Source: Lathyrus oleraceus
Taxonomy: Eukaryota; Streptophyta; Magnoliopsida; Fabales; Fabaceae
Assembly: GCF_024323335.1 (NCBI RefSeq)
Contig: NC_066582.1
Coordinates: forward strand, 87,664,944 to 87,728,943
Direction of reading: 5' to 3'
DNA length: 64,000 bases
Shown: piece after piece, positions 47,216 to 57,946 of the stretch
Layout: each line of letters begins with the position of its first letter
How positions within the stretch are numbered: the stretch's first letter is position 1
Translations under genes and position numbers: made by a program
The notes under the pieces: generated by a model
What the model was told of the DNA's origin: nothing
The model's input: only the letters and a program-made list of their open reading frames with translations
Databases searched by the model: none

Positions 47216-48715
47216 TGTTAGATACCCAAAAGTGCTTATTTGAGCTATCAAATATGGGTATCTTTCACTCCATTTCCTTGCTAAAATGTCGAAACCACCT
47301 TTGTTTCAGATGAAATGCAATACAATGATAATCTATCTTAGTACCTTTGATTTGTGTGTTATTATGCAGGAAGTAGGCATGAAATAATAGAAAATGAAGA
47401 CACAAGAAATGTGGCAAAGGAATCAAATAAAACAAGCATTCATCAGCTTCCTCGCTAGGCGAGGGCTGTGGCGAAGGACTCGCTAGGCGAGCGTCCAGCG
47501 AAAAGCTCCAGTATTTAACAGAGGCAAACATCACCACACTCGCTAGGCGAGCTTCCAGCGAGGAGTGTGGCGAACACGTCCAGACTTGGTGAAAAGCGCA
47601 GCCAACACTCACTCGCTAGGCGAGCCATTAGCGAGCTCCCAGCGAGCATTCCAGTAGCAAAACCTCTCAACCTCGCTGGAGCGAAGGTTGAAGCGTGACC
47701 TTCGCTAGGCGAAGGTTTTGTTCGCTCAGCGAACATGACAGTTTGGGAAAGGCTGTTTCTCTGGGCGCAGGTGCCTCAGGTGCCTCAATTAGGGGCTCGC
47801 TAGGCGAGCCATTCTGCTCGCCTAGCGAGCATGACAGCCCAGTAGCAGCTCTATAAGTAGCAAGTGCCACTTTTTGGAGCCATACCTTATTTTTCCATAC
47901 TTTTGTACTTTTTCTAGATATTTTACAGCATTGTTCTAAGGATCTTTTGTGACCTAGAAACCATTTTTCTTCATCTCTTAACCATCTTTCACAAAAAGAA
48001 GGTGGATTCCCATCCAATCTCGATTATTCGACTCGGATGTTGATCAACCTTCTTCCGAAACTTGTTGACCAAGCTACCATGAAAATGAGTAGCTAAGTCC
48101 TTCATTTTGTCAAGGTTAGATGTAGATGATCATTAGCTTTGTGTGTAAATGTAAGGATCTTCATTTGTAAACTCTTTAATGGTGAATATATGGTGAAAAC
48201 TTTGTTCTTATTGAAAACTCTTTGTGTTGGTTTATGATCGAGAGATGTTTACCAACTCTTAACCTAGGTTTTCATCCAATCTTGTTTGTTAGCTAGAGAT
48301 AGTAATGAATGATTTTGTTCACCATAAGGTTGAACCAAAAAGTTGTCATTTTGATAGATTGTGTTAGAGATAAACAATGGATCAAAATGGGAAAACTCAC
48401 AATGTGTGTTAGAGATAAACACATTGGGAGGACTTTGTGAAATAGTTTATCATCTAAAGGAGTTTATAAGTTTTGTTGATCGAACATATACATGCAAAGT
48501 GATCGTCGAACCCTAACTTTGGCAATATTTCTCAAATATTCAAACCAAAACTTTTACCGCATTTTATTATACTTTTATGCAAGATACCGTGACAAATACC
48601 AAAACCCCATTGTTACCTTAAGCTAAGAATTAATACAACTGTCGAAAGGCGGTGATATCTCACAATCCCTGTGGATACGATAACAAAAACCCGACACTTA
48701 AAATTACATTCAACA
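47216..48715 (+). mobile_element. 5' LTR of e2
   Basis: TGTTAGATACCC … ATTCAACA. Seven exact TCGCTAGGCGA copies (six direct, one inverted) lie at 47452-47828. Confidence 0.92.
47795..47859 (+). promoter_or_regulatory. e2 LTR promoter core: perfect hairpin and TATA box
   Basis: The arms GCTCGCTAGGCGAGC (47795-47809) and GCTCGCCTAGCGAGC (47816-47830) are perfect complements around six bases. TGACAG follows at 47832, and the TATA box CTATAAGTA (47851-47859) stands 22 bases beyond the last motif. e1 has the same order and spacing. Promoter role is inferred from position in U3. Confidence 0.65.
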
Positions 48716-48718
48716 AAA

Positions 48719-48737
48719 TGGCGCCGTTGCCGGGGAT
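48719..48737 (+). other. Primer-binding site of e2
   Basis: TGGCGCCGTTGCCGGGGAT, three bases after the LTR, complementary to plant tRNA-Asp and identical to e1. Confidence 0.85.
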
Positions 48738-48841
48738 TGTGAATTGATATTGCGAGCATCGCAATGGTTGTTTAAGTTCTAGCTTTCGAATTTTTGACTT
48801 GTGCTTGTAATTTGTTTGGTTTAGTGTGCAGCTTACGTTTT

Positions 48842-51600
48842 ATGCGAGGGCAAATCCCTGTGGACGAACTTCTTTTTAATCCCGAGATCGAGAGAACCGC
48901 AAGGAGGCTCAATAGCAAAACGAGACGTAGGAGGCAACAGGCTAGACAACGTCAAGAGCAAGGAGAAAGTTCTTCTACCACAAATCCACCACCATTCATA
49001 CCTAACATGGAGCCACCACCACCGCCTATTTCTATTCCATGCATAAACAGTCCAAGAAACACTGCTCAGTTTGCCAACAACACGGGAAGGCAAGCTGAGA
49101 TGAAAACGGGAACTCTCAATTTATTATATGGAAGTCCATTCACCGGAATGGACCATGAAGATCCCTTTGCTTTCCTCACAAAGTTTTATGAGATAGCATT
49201 GGCGGCCGGAGTGGATCAGGCTCAGGAGCTACCGTTATTCAGAAGATTACTTCCCCACGCTTTGCTCGGCAAAGCAAAAGATTGGTACTTAGATCAAACA
49301 CCAGCCGTCATGACAGATTGGAACGTGTTAGAAGAGAAGTTCATCGAAAGATTCTTCTCCCATAACCGGTTCATGGAATCCAAGACGGCCATCTCTGTGT
49401 TTGCACAAGGAATCAATGAATCCTTAAATGAAGCGTGGGAAAGATTCAAATCCATGCTTCGGAAGTGTAAAGGGCATGGATTTGATGAGATGACTCAAAT
49501 CCATATTTTCAAAAATGGACTTCAACCAAATTGCAAGACGTTGTTGGATGCTACCTCGGGTGGCTCTTTATTGTCTAAAAGTGCCGAAGAAGCTACAAAT
49601 ATCATAAATCGAATGGCTCTAAATGATCTTCAGAGTCAAAGTCGAGGCAACTCTTTGAAAAAGCCGGGAGTGCTTGAACTAGGGACGAACGATGCCATCC
49701 TTGCCCAAAACAAACTCATCTCACAACAAGTGGAACTCTTAACGCAGCAAATAAAAGAGTTGAGGGAACCTTCTAAAGCTAAACAAATAACTTGTTGTGA
49801 GCTTTGCAAAGGTGAGCATGACATCGGATTCTGTCCACCTCCGGGGTTCGAAGATGTAAACTACATGGCAAACCAAAGGGACTACCAACCGAGACAACAA
49901 CAACAACAACCTTATCAACCAAACCCTCAAAATCAACAACCACATTTCCAAGGGAACCAAGGGTTCCAACCTAGGAGTAACTATTACCATAACCAAGGTT
50001 ATGGAGGTGGTTCTTCTAGCCGTCAAAACCCTCCCCAAAATCCTTATCAATCTCAACAACCGCCGGTCGTAACTTCTAAGTTGGAAGAGACATTGACGCA
50101 ATTCATGCAAATGTCAATGGCAAATCAAAAAAGCAACGACGCGGCTATAAAAAATCTCGAGACTCAAGTTGGGCAACTTGCTAAGCAACTCGCGGAACAA
50201 CAAACCGGTCCTTCCTTTTCGGCAAACACGCAAATAAATCCTAAGGAACATTGTAAAGCGATCATGACGAGAAGTGGGAAGGAGTTGATGAGTGAGAATA
50301 ACAAAAGAGTTGAGAGTGAACAAAGAGAGAAAAAGAAAGAAAATGAGGAGGAAATAATGGAGGAAAATATTGATGGTGAAGTGGGGGAGTGGAGTGAGGA
50401 GGAAGAAGTTGAAAAGAACGAAAAGAATGGTGAAGTTGAAAAGAAAAAAAGTGTGGAGATTGAGAAAAATACGAGTGATGAAGTAATGGGGGAGGAAGTG
50501 AAAAAGCCTAGATGGAGGAGTTCTAGAGTTGCAAAGGGAAAGGAGGTAGTGAGCACTACTCCAATCCAAAACCTTCCTTATCCTCATGCCCCGTCCAAAA
50601 GGGAGAATGAACGGCATTACGCCCGGTTCATGGATATTTTTAAACAACTACAAATAAACATTCCGTTTGCCGAAGCCTTGGAGCAAATGCCCAAGTATGC
50701 CAAATTCATGAAGGACATACTTACAAAAAAACGGAGGTATACAGAACCGGAGACCATCGTCCTAGATGCGAGCTGTAGTGCCATTATTCAAAGGACGCTT
50801 CCAAAAACAGAGGTTGATCCGGGAAGAGTTACTTTGCCAGTTAAAATTGGTGATATCTATGTCGGGAAGGGACTAATTGACTTGGGGTCAAGCATTAATC
50901 TTATACCTTTGTCAATTATAAAGAGGCTTGGCAACATTGAAATTAAGTCCATCCGAATGACGTTGCAATTGGCGGATAAGTCGACAACCCATCCTCATGG
51001 CGTAGCCCAAGATGTTTTGGTTAAAGTCGATAAATTCTTTTTCCCGATCGATTTTATTGTTATTGATATGGAAGAAGATGATGATGCTCCGCTCATCTTG
51101 GGCCGACCGTTCATGAAAACCGCGCGAATGATGATAGACGTTGATGACGGTTTAATGAAGGTGAGAGTCCAAAATGAGGAAGTAACATTCGATCTATTCG
51201 AAGCAATGAAGCATTCAAAAGATAGAAATGATAGCTTTCGCATCGATGTGATCGAAGAAGCAGTTTTGGAGGTTTCTAAGCATATTCATGAGATATCTCC
51301 TATGGAGTTAGCTCTTGACGACTCATTGGAGGTTTTCACCGTTGAAGAAGAGCAAACTCTTGAGGAATGCTTAAAGGAACTTGATAGTTTAGACGAACTA
51401 CAACCGTGGGAAGTTGCGGAAGAAGACTTGAAGAAGGGGGTTACTGACGAAAAAGCGCCTATTGAATTGAAAATACTACCTTCTACTTTGAAGTATGTAT
51501 TCCTAGATGAGACCGAAGCAAAGCCGGTCATCATAAGCAACCTTTTGACAAATGATGAAGAAGCTCGCTTGATCCATGTGCTAAAAAAAATCAAGAAGCC
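48842..51600 (+). pseudogene. e2 gag-protease and start of RT, ending in a frameshift
   Basis: The frame opens at the ATG at 48842 (MRGQIPVDELLFNPEIERTA), equivalent to the e1 start. Gag core motifs are LPLFRRLLPHALLGKAKDWY and WERFKSMLRKCKGHGFDEM; the zinc knuckle CELCKGEHDIGFC is near 49800. A Q/N/P-rich linker and a long acidic-basic E/K-rich spacer (50330-50500) follow, then KPRWRSSRVAKGKEVVS and protease with LIDLGSSINLIPLS (about 50875-50920). Unlike e1, gag and protease share one uninterrupted frame. A one-base loss in an A run at about 51584-51592 shifts the frame just as RT begins, so translation would stop at 51625. Confidence 0.88.
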
Positions 51601-54358
51601 ATGGGTTGGACTCTTTCTGATCTAAAAGGAATTAGCCCTTCCTATTGCATGCACAAGATCTTGATGGAAGAGGATTTTAAGCCGGTAGCTCAACCTCAAC
51701 GCCGCTTAAATCCTACCATGAAGGAGGTTGTTCAAAAGGAAGTTGTAAAGCTGTTGGATGCGGGAATGATTTACCCGATCTCGGATAGTCCATGGGTTAG
51801 TCCTGTACATGTGGTTCCGAAGAAAGGTGGAATTACCGTGATCCGGAATGACAAGGATGAATTGATCCCTACTAAAGTTGCAACGGGGTGGCGAATGTGT
51901 ATTGATTATAGGCGGTTGAATACCGCAACTCGAAAGGACCATTTTCCACTCCCGTTCATGGATCAAATGCTCGAAAGACTCTCGGGGCAACAATACTATT
52001 GTTTCTTGGATGGCTATTCCGGGTATAACCAAATTGCGGTTGACCCGGCCGATCATGAAAAGACGGCTTTCACATGTCCGTTTGGAGTGTTCGCTTACCG
52101 AAAAATGCCCTCTGGGTTGTGCAATGCACCGGCGACTTTCCAACGATGTGTGCAAGCCATTTTTGCCGACCTTATTGAGAAAACAATGGAAGTCTTCATG
52201 GATGACTTCTCGGTATTTGGTGGATCTTTTAGTCTATGCTTGGCAAACTTGAAAACGATGCTGGAAAGATGTGTGAAGACCAATCTGGTGCTTAATTGGG
52301 AGAAGTGTCACTTCATGGTGACCGAGGGAATTGTGCTTGGCCATAAAGTCTCTTCAAGGGGGCTTGAAGTGGATCGAGCTAAGGTTGAAGTGATAGAAAA
52401 GTTACCTCCTCCGTTGAATGTGAAGGGCATCCGAAGCTTTTTGGGGCACGTCGGGTTCTATCGGCGCTTTATCAAGGACTTCTCAAAGGTGGCTAAGCCT
52501 TTGAGCAATTTGCTAGCTAAGGACCAGGTATTTCTCTTAACCGATGAATGTTTGCAAGCTTTTGAAACTTTGAAAGAAAAATTGGTGACCGCTCCAATTA
52601 TAGTCGCTCCAAATTGGAATTCAAATTTTGAGCTAATGTGTGATGCAAGCGACTATGCAATTGGAGCGGTACTTGGCCAAAGAAAAGATAAAAATTTTCA
52701 TGCGATACATTATGCAAGTAAAGTTCTTAACGAGGCTCAAATAAACTATGCCACCACGGAGAAAGAACTACTTGCAATAGTGTACGCGCTTGAAAAGTTT
52801 AGGTCTTATCTTATAGGGTCTAAAGTCGTAGTGTATATCGACCACGCGGCGATTAAATATCTGCTCACCAAACCGGATTCGAAGCAAAGGCTCATCCGTT
52901 GGATCCTCTTGTTACAAGAATTTGATGTTGAAATCAAAGACAAGAAAGGATCGGAAAATTTGGTGGCAGATCATTTATCCCGCTTAGTGAATGTGGAGGT
53001 TACCGCGTCTGAGAAGGAAATCCGGGAAGAATTTCCTGATGAAAAACTGTTTAAAGTTCAAGTTAGGCCGTGGTTTGCAGACTTTGCGAACCACAAGGCT
53101 AGTGGTTTTGTGCCTCCCGACCTAACTTCGAACCAAAAAAGGAAGTTTCTTTCGGATGCCAAGTATTATGTATGGGATGACCCGTACTTGTTTAAGTTGG
53201 GTAGTGATAACCTTTTAAGGAGATGCGTTACTGGCGATGAAGCGCAGAGCATCCTTTGGCATTGTCATAACTCGCCTTACGGCGGACACTATAATGGGGT
53301 GAGAACGGCCACTAAAATCCTTCAATCGGGATTTTATTGGCCCACTATTTTCAAAGACGCACATACCCATGCGCAAAGTTGTGATAGTTGCCAGAGAAGC
53401 GGTGGGATTGGTAAGAGAGACGAGATGCCTCTCCAAAACATCCAAGAGGTCGAAGTATTTGATTGTTGGGGCATCGATTTTGTAGGACCATTCCCACCCT
53501 ATTATGGGAACGAGTATATGCTTGTCGCAGTTGATTACGTTTCTAAGTGGGTTGAGGCGATTGCCTCACCTCGGGCGGATGCGAAAACGGTGATAATTTT
53601 TTTGAAGAAAAACATATTTTCCCGTTTCGGAACCCCCCGAGTGTTGATAAGTGACGGAGGGTCACACTTTTGTAATGCACCATTGGAAAGCATTTTAAAA
53701 CATTACGGTGTATCACATAGAGTGGCAACTCCGTATCACCCGCAGGCTAATGGGCAAGCTGAGGTCTCTAATCGTGAGATTAAGAGAATTCTCGAAAAAA
53801 CTGTGTCAAATTCGAAAAAAGAGTGGTCACAAAAATTGGATGAAGCGTTATGGGCATACCGTACCGCCTTTAAAGCTCCAATTGGCCTAACTCCTTTTCA
53901 ATTGGTGTTTGGTAAAACTTGCCATTTGCCGGTTGAATTGGAGCACAAAGCCTTGTGGGCTCTGAAATTTTTAAATTTTGAAAATGATTTGACCGGTGAG
54001 AAAAGGAAGGTGCAACTGCTTGAGTTGGAGGAGATGCGCAATGCCGCATACCACTCAAGCTGGTTGTACAAAGAGAAGGTAAAAAAAATACCATGACAAA
54101 AAGCTCCGAAAGAAAGAATTTGTGCCCAGACAATTGGTCCTCTTGTTCAATTCCAGGTTGAAGTTATTCCCCGGAAAGTTGAAATCAAAATGGTCCGGGC
54201 CATTTCGGGTCAAAGAAGTTAAGGAGTACGGAGCTATTGTCATTGAGGACCTGGAAAAGAAGGACAATTGGACCGTTAATGGCCAACGTTTGAAGGTTTA
54301 TCTTGGCGGTCATGTGGATCGCGAGAGCTGTGCTATTCCGTTGGATGCTCCTCTGTGA
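51601..54358 (+). pseudogene. e2 reverse transcriptase, RNase H and integrase
   Basis: This continues e2 pol in the shifted frame. RT has [25 protein letters not shown] and the catalytic FMDDFSVFG (about 52195). RNase H has [16 protein letters not shown] and [10 protein letters not shown], where e1 has YTDHAA. Integrase has the [22 protein letters not shown] zinc site and the D-D-E core in [17 protein letters not shown] and [16 protein letters not shown] one-base gain in a second A run near 54080 ends the frame at 54096; the C-terminal 80 residues continue from 54122 ([17 protein letters not shown] … SIPLDAPL-like end) to the stop at 54358. Both breaks are single A-run length changes, which leaves open sequencing error. 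Confidence 0.88.
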
Positions 54359-54367
54359 GCATCACAC

Positions 54368-54417
54368 CGTCGAGCTTAGCCGACGTTAAACAAGCGCTTG
54401 TTGGGAGGCACCCCAAC
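54368..54417 (+). other. Conserved inverted repeats just after the pol stop
   Basis: Ten bases past the pol stop come CGTCG/CGACG arms (54368-54385), the 14-base palindrome AACAAGCGCTTGTT (54389-54402) and GTTGGG/CCCAAC arms around six bases (54400-54417). A donor-like ATT|GTAAGTATT follows at 54421. The last hairpin is perfectly kept in e1 (26321-26338). Function unknown. Confidence 0.5.
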
Positions 54418-54534
54418 ATTGTAAGTATTTACTATTTTCCTGTTTTGTTGTATTGGGTTTCCAATTGTTAAAACCTTGTTGAATGTACCTGGAATGCTGC
54501 CTTTGAAAAGGCAAATGCTGTCATGCTCGCTTGA

Positions 54535-54630
54535 TGCTCGCTAGGCGAAGCAGTAGCGAACAGATTCGCTAGTTGCTCGCTAGGCGAAGCAGCAGCGAGC
54601 GCTGCGTGACAGCAGTTATTTAAATTCTCA
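54535..54630 (+). promoter_or_regulatory. Putative internal promoter of the e2 downstream ORF
   Basis: TCGCTAGGCGA at 54538-54548 and 54577-54587 are followed by TGACAG (about 54607) and, 28 bases after the second motif, TTATTTAAAT (54616-54625). A CT-rich leader (CACCTCACTCTCTC … CATCTCTCTCAC) then runs to the predicted donor at 54807. The arrangement matches e1 and the LTR U3. Inferred, not demonstrated. Confidence 0.45.
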
Positions 54631-54806
54631 GCAGGCCACTCATTTGGGGCCTAAACATAATTTTTTGTTTGACAACTCTGCTGAGGCATTTGCACGAACA
54701 CTCACCTCACTCTCTCATTTTCATCTCTCTCACAAACACTCAAACCCTAAATTGGAGGATTGTGAACCTCACTGCATTTCATATCCAATCACTCTATTTT
54801 GCTAAG

Positions 54807-55233
54807 GTTTGCCCTAATACCATTTCTTTATGCTTAAGCTTTGTTTATTCCTGATTTGAATGTCATTTAGGATGAAGTTGTTGGTATGGGAAACTTTAGG
54901 TTTGCATGTGGGGATTTTAGGTTTTGCAATTGAGAATTTTAGGTTTTGCATGTGAGTTTGTAATTACCAATAGCATAGAACGTTTCTTTTCTTGATATAT
55001 CATTAGCTTCTGAAATTGAAACCATTAGAATGTGGGTTTTGGGAAAATTTTACTGAAAATACTGCAGAACCCAAAAACCCGTAAGGTTCGCTAGCAACTC
55101 GTTAGGCGAACCAGAGGCGAGCATTCGCTGCCACTTCGCTAGGCGAAGCAGCAGCGAGCATGACAGTTCTTTGAATTCTGGTTTTGCTGTCTAATCTGTT
55201 TTGTGTGTGTTGCTTCCTCTTTATGTTTTGCAG
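54807..55233 (+). other. Predicted leader intron before the e2 downstream ORF
   Basis: The donor AAG|GTTTGCCCTA and the acceptor TTTTGCAG, which abuts the ATG at 55234, are both conserved with e1. A pyrimidine-rich tract precedes the acceptor. A third motif cluster (TCGTTAGGCGA at about 55099, TCGCTAGGCGA at 55137-55147) lies inside it. Confidence 0.45.
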
Positions 55234-56483
55234 ATGGAATCTAGATCCGGCGCTTCAAAGAAGAGAAAGGGAGGGAACACTTCCCGTCCCGTAACAATAC
55301 AGTTTGATACCGACAAATTTGTCGGGCCGAAGCAGGCCGCAAGGTACATTGCTTTGGAGAAGCGGAAAATTCTATCGGAGAAGAGATTCGTCATCAACCC
55401 TGAAGGCACGAACAGAACATTCGCCAGGTTGATTGACACGAAAAAGTGGGATCGGTTAATTAACCCCCTGGAGCATTATGATATTGCAACGGTGCGTGAG
55501 TTCTATGCGAACGCACTTCCTGATGATGACGAGCCATTTACTTGGACATCTAGAGTGGCCGGTCGTCCTGTTGCTTTTGATCGGGATGCTATTAACCGCG
55601 TCCTTGGTGAATCGCTCCAACTGGGAGCCGAGGAGCGAGACACCTACCACACAGACTTACGGCTTCACCGGGATATTGATGCAATCTCTGCTGCCCTGCT
55701 TTTAAGAGGGAAATCAGTTGAGCTGAACCCATCTGGGGTTCCTATGAGATACCACAGGGAGGACATGACTCCCTTGGCTCAACTGATCCTGCTGATGGTG
55801 CTGACAAACATCCAACCCAAGTCCCACACTTCTACCGTGCCGATCCCAGTGGAACACTTGGTACACTGTATCCTCACTAACGTCCAGATCGATGTGGCGA
55901 GGATTATTGCTTATGAGCTTAAGTCCGTGATTGAAAGCGGGCTAAAGTCGGGGGCTCGTGTGAATTGTCCCCTGGCTTTCCCCTGCCTAATCATGAGTTT
56001 GTGCATACAAGCAAGGGTGAGGCTACCTTCTAGGGGTCAGGTAAGGATCCCGTCGACCATCGATGACCGTTACGTGGCCAAGTATTGTCGGGCGAAGAAT
56101 GTTAGAGGTAGTGCAGCTGCTGAGGGTACCCGGGCTTCTGATGGTCCTGATACTTCTACTCTCGGACCTGATCCTTACCAGCAAGCTGTTTGGAATTACA
56201 ACTGGGACTGGATGGCGGCTACTCAAGTGCCATGCTCGACATGCATGATTCTATGCAGCTGTTACAGCTGCAGGGACGTGACCCCACCGGTGATCACTCA
56301 TTGATAACGCGTGAGCAGTTTCTGCTTAACGCTAACTGGCCTGTGGACAGACCTGTGTTTGGTGAGGGGGCGGGTGCTGGTGCTTCTTCTGGTGCTGCCG
56401 ATGGTAATTATGGTGATGATGATGATGAGGCTACCGGTTCTGAAGCCGTTAGTGAGGAGGGTTATGAGTCCGTGGAGGGCTAA
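55234..56483 (+). pseudogene. e2 downstream ORF, plant-transposon-protein domain, one frameshift
   Basis: This is the e2 counterpart of the 401-codon e1 ORF. The ATG at 55234 follows the conserved acceptor-like site. The core FVGPKQAARYIALEKR, DTKKWDRLINPLEHYDIATV, REFYANALPDDDEPFTW and PSGVPMRYHREDMTPLAQL is well kept, as is the N-terminal KKRKG. At about 56229 one base is missing, so this frame runs to a stop at 56304. The homologous C-terminus (AMLDMHDSMQLLQLQG, REQFLLNANWPVDRPV and the acidic tail with DDDDEATGSEA) continues in another frame to 56483. No membrane span or signal peptide is seen. The function is unknown. Confidence 0.8.
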
Positions 56484-57935
56484 GTTATTTTACTTTTTAT
56501 TTTATGTTTTATTTCTACTGTATTTCCAGAATTCTGTATTTTGATTTTGGCTTTGTACTTTTGAGGTGTTTTGTCCCCCATGAACAAATTAAAATTTTGA
56601 AGTTAATATTATTATTTATGTTTTAAATTTTGTTTGTTTTAATAAATTTTTGGTTGATTGAGTGGCAAACCTTCTAGATTGGTTGCTCCTCAAAGAAGTA
56701 TCCAATGAAGGTGCATCCGAGCTTGGATGGCAATGATAAGAATAAACAAGTGAATAAGACTAAGGTACATGGTTACCTCCGGCTAGAATTTTAGAATGCA
56801 CTAAGAACTTTACTCTTTTTTGTAATTGAGTATTGTCTTTTTGCAACATAATTGAATGAATGTTTCATCTAGGACTTAAAAACCACAAATTGTGAGGAAA
56901 CCTCCATTGTACACTTAAATGCTGGATTCTAATAAGTTTTGTTGATTCATTTGATTCATGCTTTGTCTTTTATTATTGTGAATATGTGGAAGCAATTAGA
57001 AATGATCAAGGCACTTGTTTTCTATTGAGCACAACCAGTTCCAAATACAACTTACCTGTGAGTAGAGAGTATTCGTTAACCCCTTTGAGCTTAAACAGTT
57101 GAATCTCAGCTTGAAATAAAGCGAGATTTCAAAAATCTTTTTTTTACAACCCGGAAAATCTTGATTAAGAGCATTCACTTAGGGTGAGTAAGAAATAAGT
57201 TGGGGATAACGAAAATGAGAATCAGTAAGTGCCACAACTCTTGAAAAACCGAGCAAGCATTGAAAAAAAAATTAGAAAAGAAAAACATCTGTTTTGTAAA
57301 TATGATGTGAAAGAAAAGAAAAAAAAAATCTAATATAGAGAAAATAAAAATGAATGCTTGCTTGGAAGGAAAATAGTGAAAAACAAAAATTGAGTTGTGA
57401 AATAAGAGTTGTGAAGGTTTCAAATGAGAAATAAATGGAACGAAGTTGAGATGTGTAAATAATGTACAGTGAATGTCTCTTTTGCATCGACAATCTCGTT
57501 TTCAATGGCCTAAGAAATGACCCTTGTTTGTTAACCTAACCAAGCTTCAACCGAAAAGCCCTTAGTGATCTTCGTGCTTCCACATTACCATTTATAATTG
57601 TTAGACATTGTATGAATCGAATTGATTTCTTCATTGTTTGTTAGAGAGTGAGATTATTCCCGCGGTTGCAAACACGTAATTTCTTCATTCCTTATTCGAA
57701 GAGGAGAGATAGGGTGATTCATTCAGAATAATATTGTTGTAGATAGATACATATTTCGCATTGCTATTAAGTCTTAGTTCTTGTGTATTATTTTATTCTA
57801 ACCGTTGGAAATTTGTATTTGCTGATTTGCTTGTGTTTGAGCCGTTTTATCCAACTTCGGAGAAACCTTTTTCTTAAAGCAAATCCTCTTGTCCTTCAAG
57901 AGGCATACTTTGCTTGAGGACAAGCAAGAATCTAG
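56484..57935 (+). other. e2 3' untranslated region
   Basis: About 1.45 kb without a supported gene, homologous to 22779-24286 of e1, with an A-rich purine stretch at 57240-57430. Confidence 0.7.
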
Positions 57936-57946
57936 TTGGGGAGAGT
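57936..57946 (+). other. Polypurine tract of e2
   Basis: TTGGGGAGAGT directly before the TGTTAG start of the 3' LTR. Confidence 0.8.

Noticed and set aside
50114..50647. Minus-strand ORFs opposite the e2 gag-protease spacer, rich in F, S and L
   Set aside because: They arise from the E/K-rich sense strand and have no membrane-protein family match; the e1 copy at 30151-30573 behaves the same way.
51706..52155. 149-codon minus-strand ORF opposite e2 reverse transcriptase
   Set aside because: It is the complement of a strongly conserved RT region and has no domain of its own; the e1 equivalent at 28771-29031 is likewise a shadow.
55234..56483. Retroviral-type envelope gene
   Set aside because: Position alone suggests it; no signal peptide, membrane span or fusion-type features are visible.
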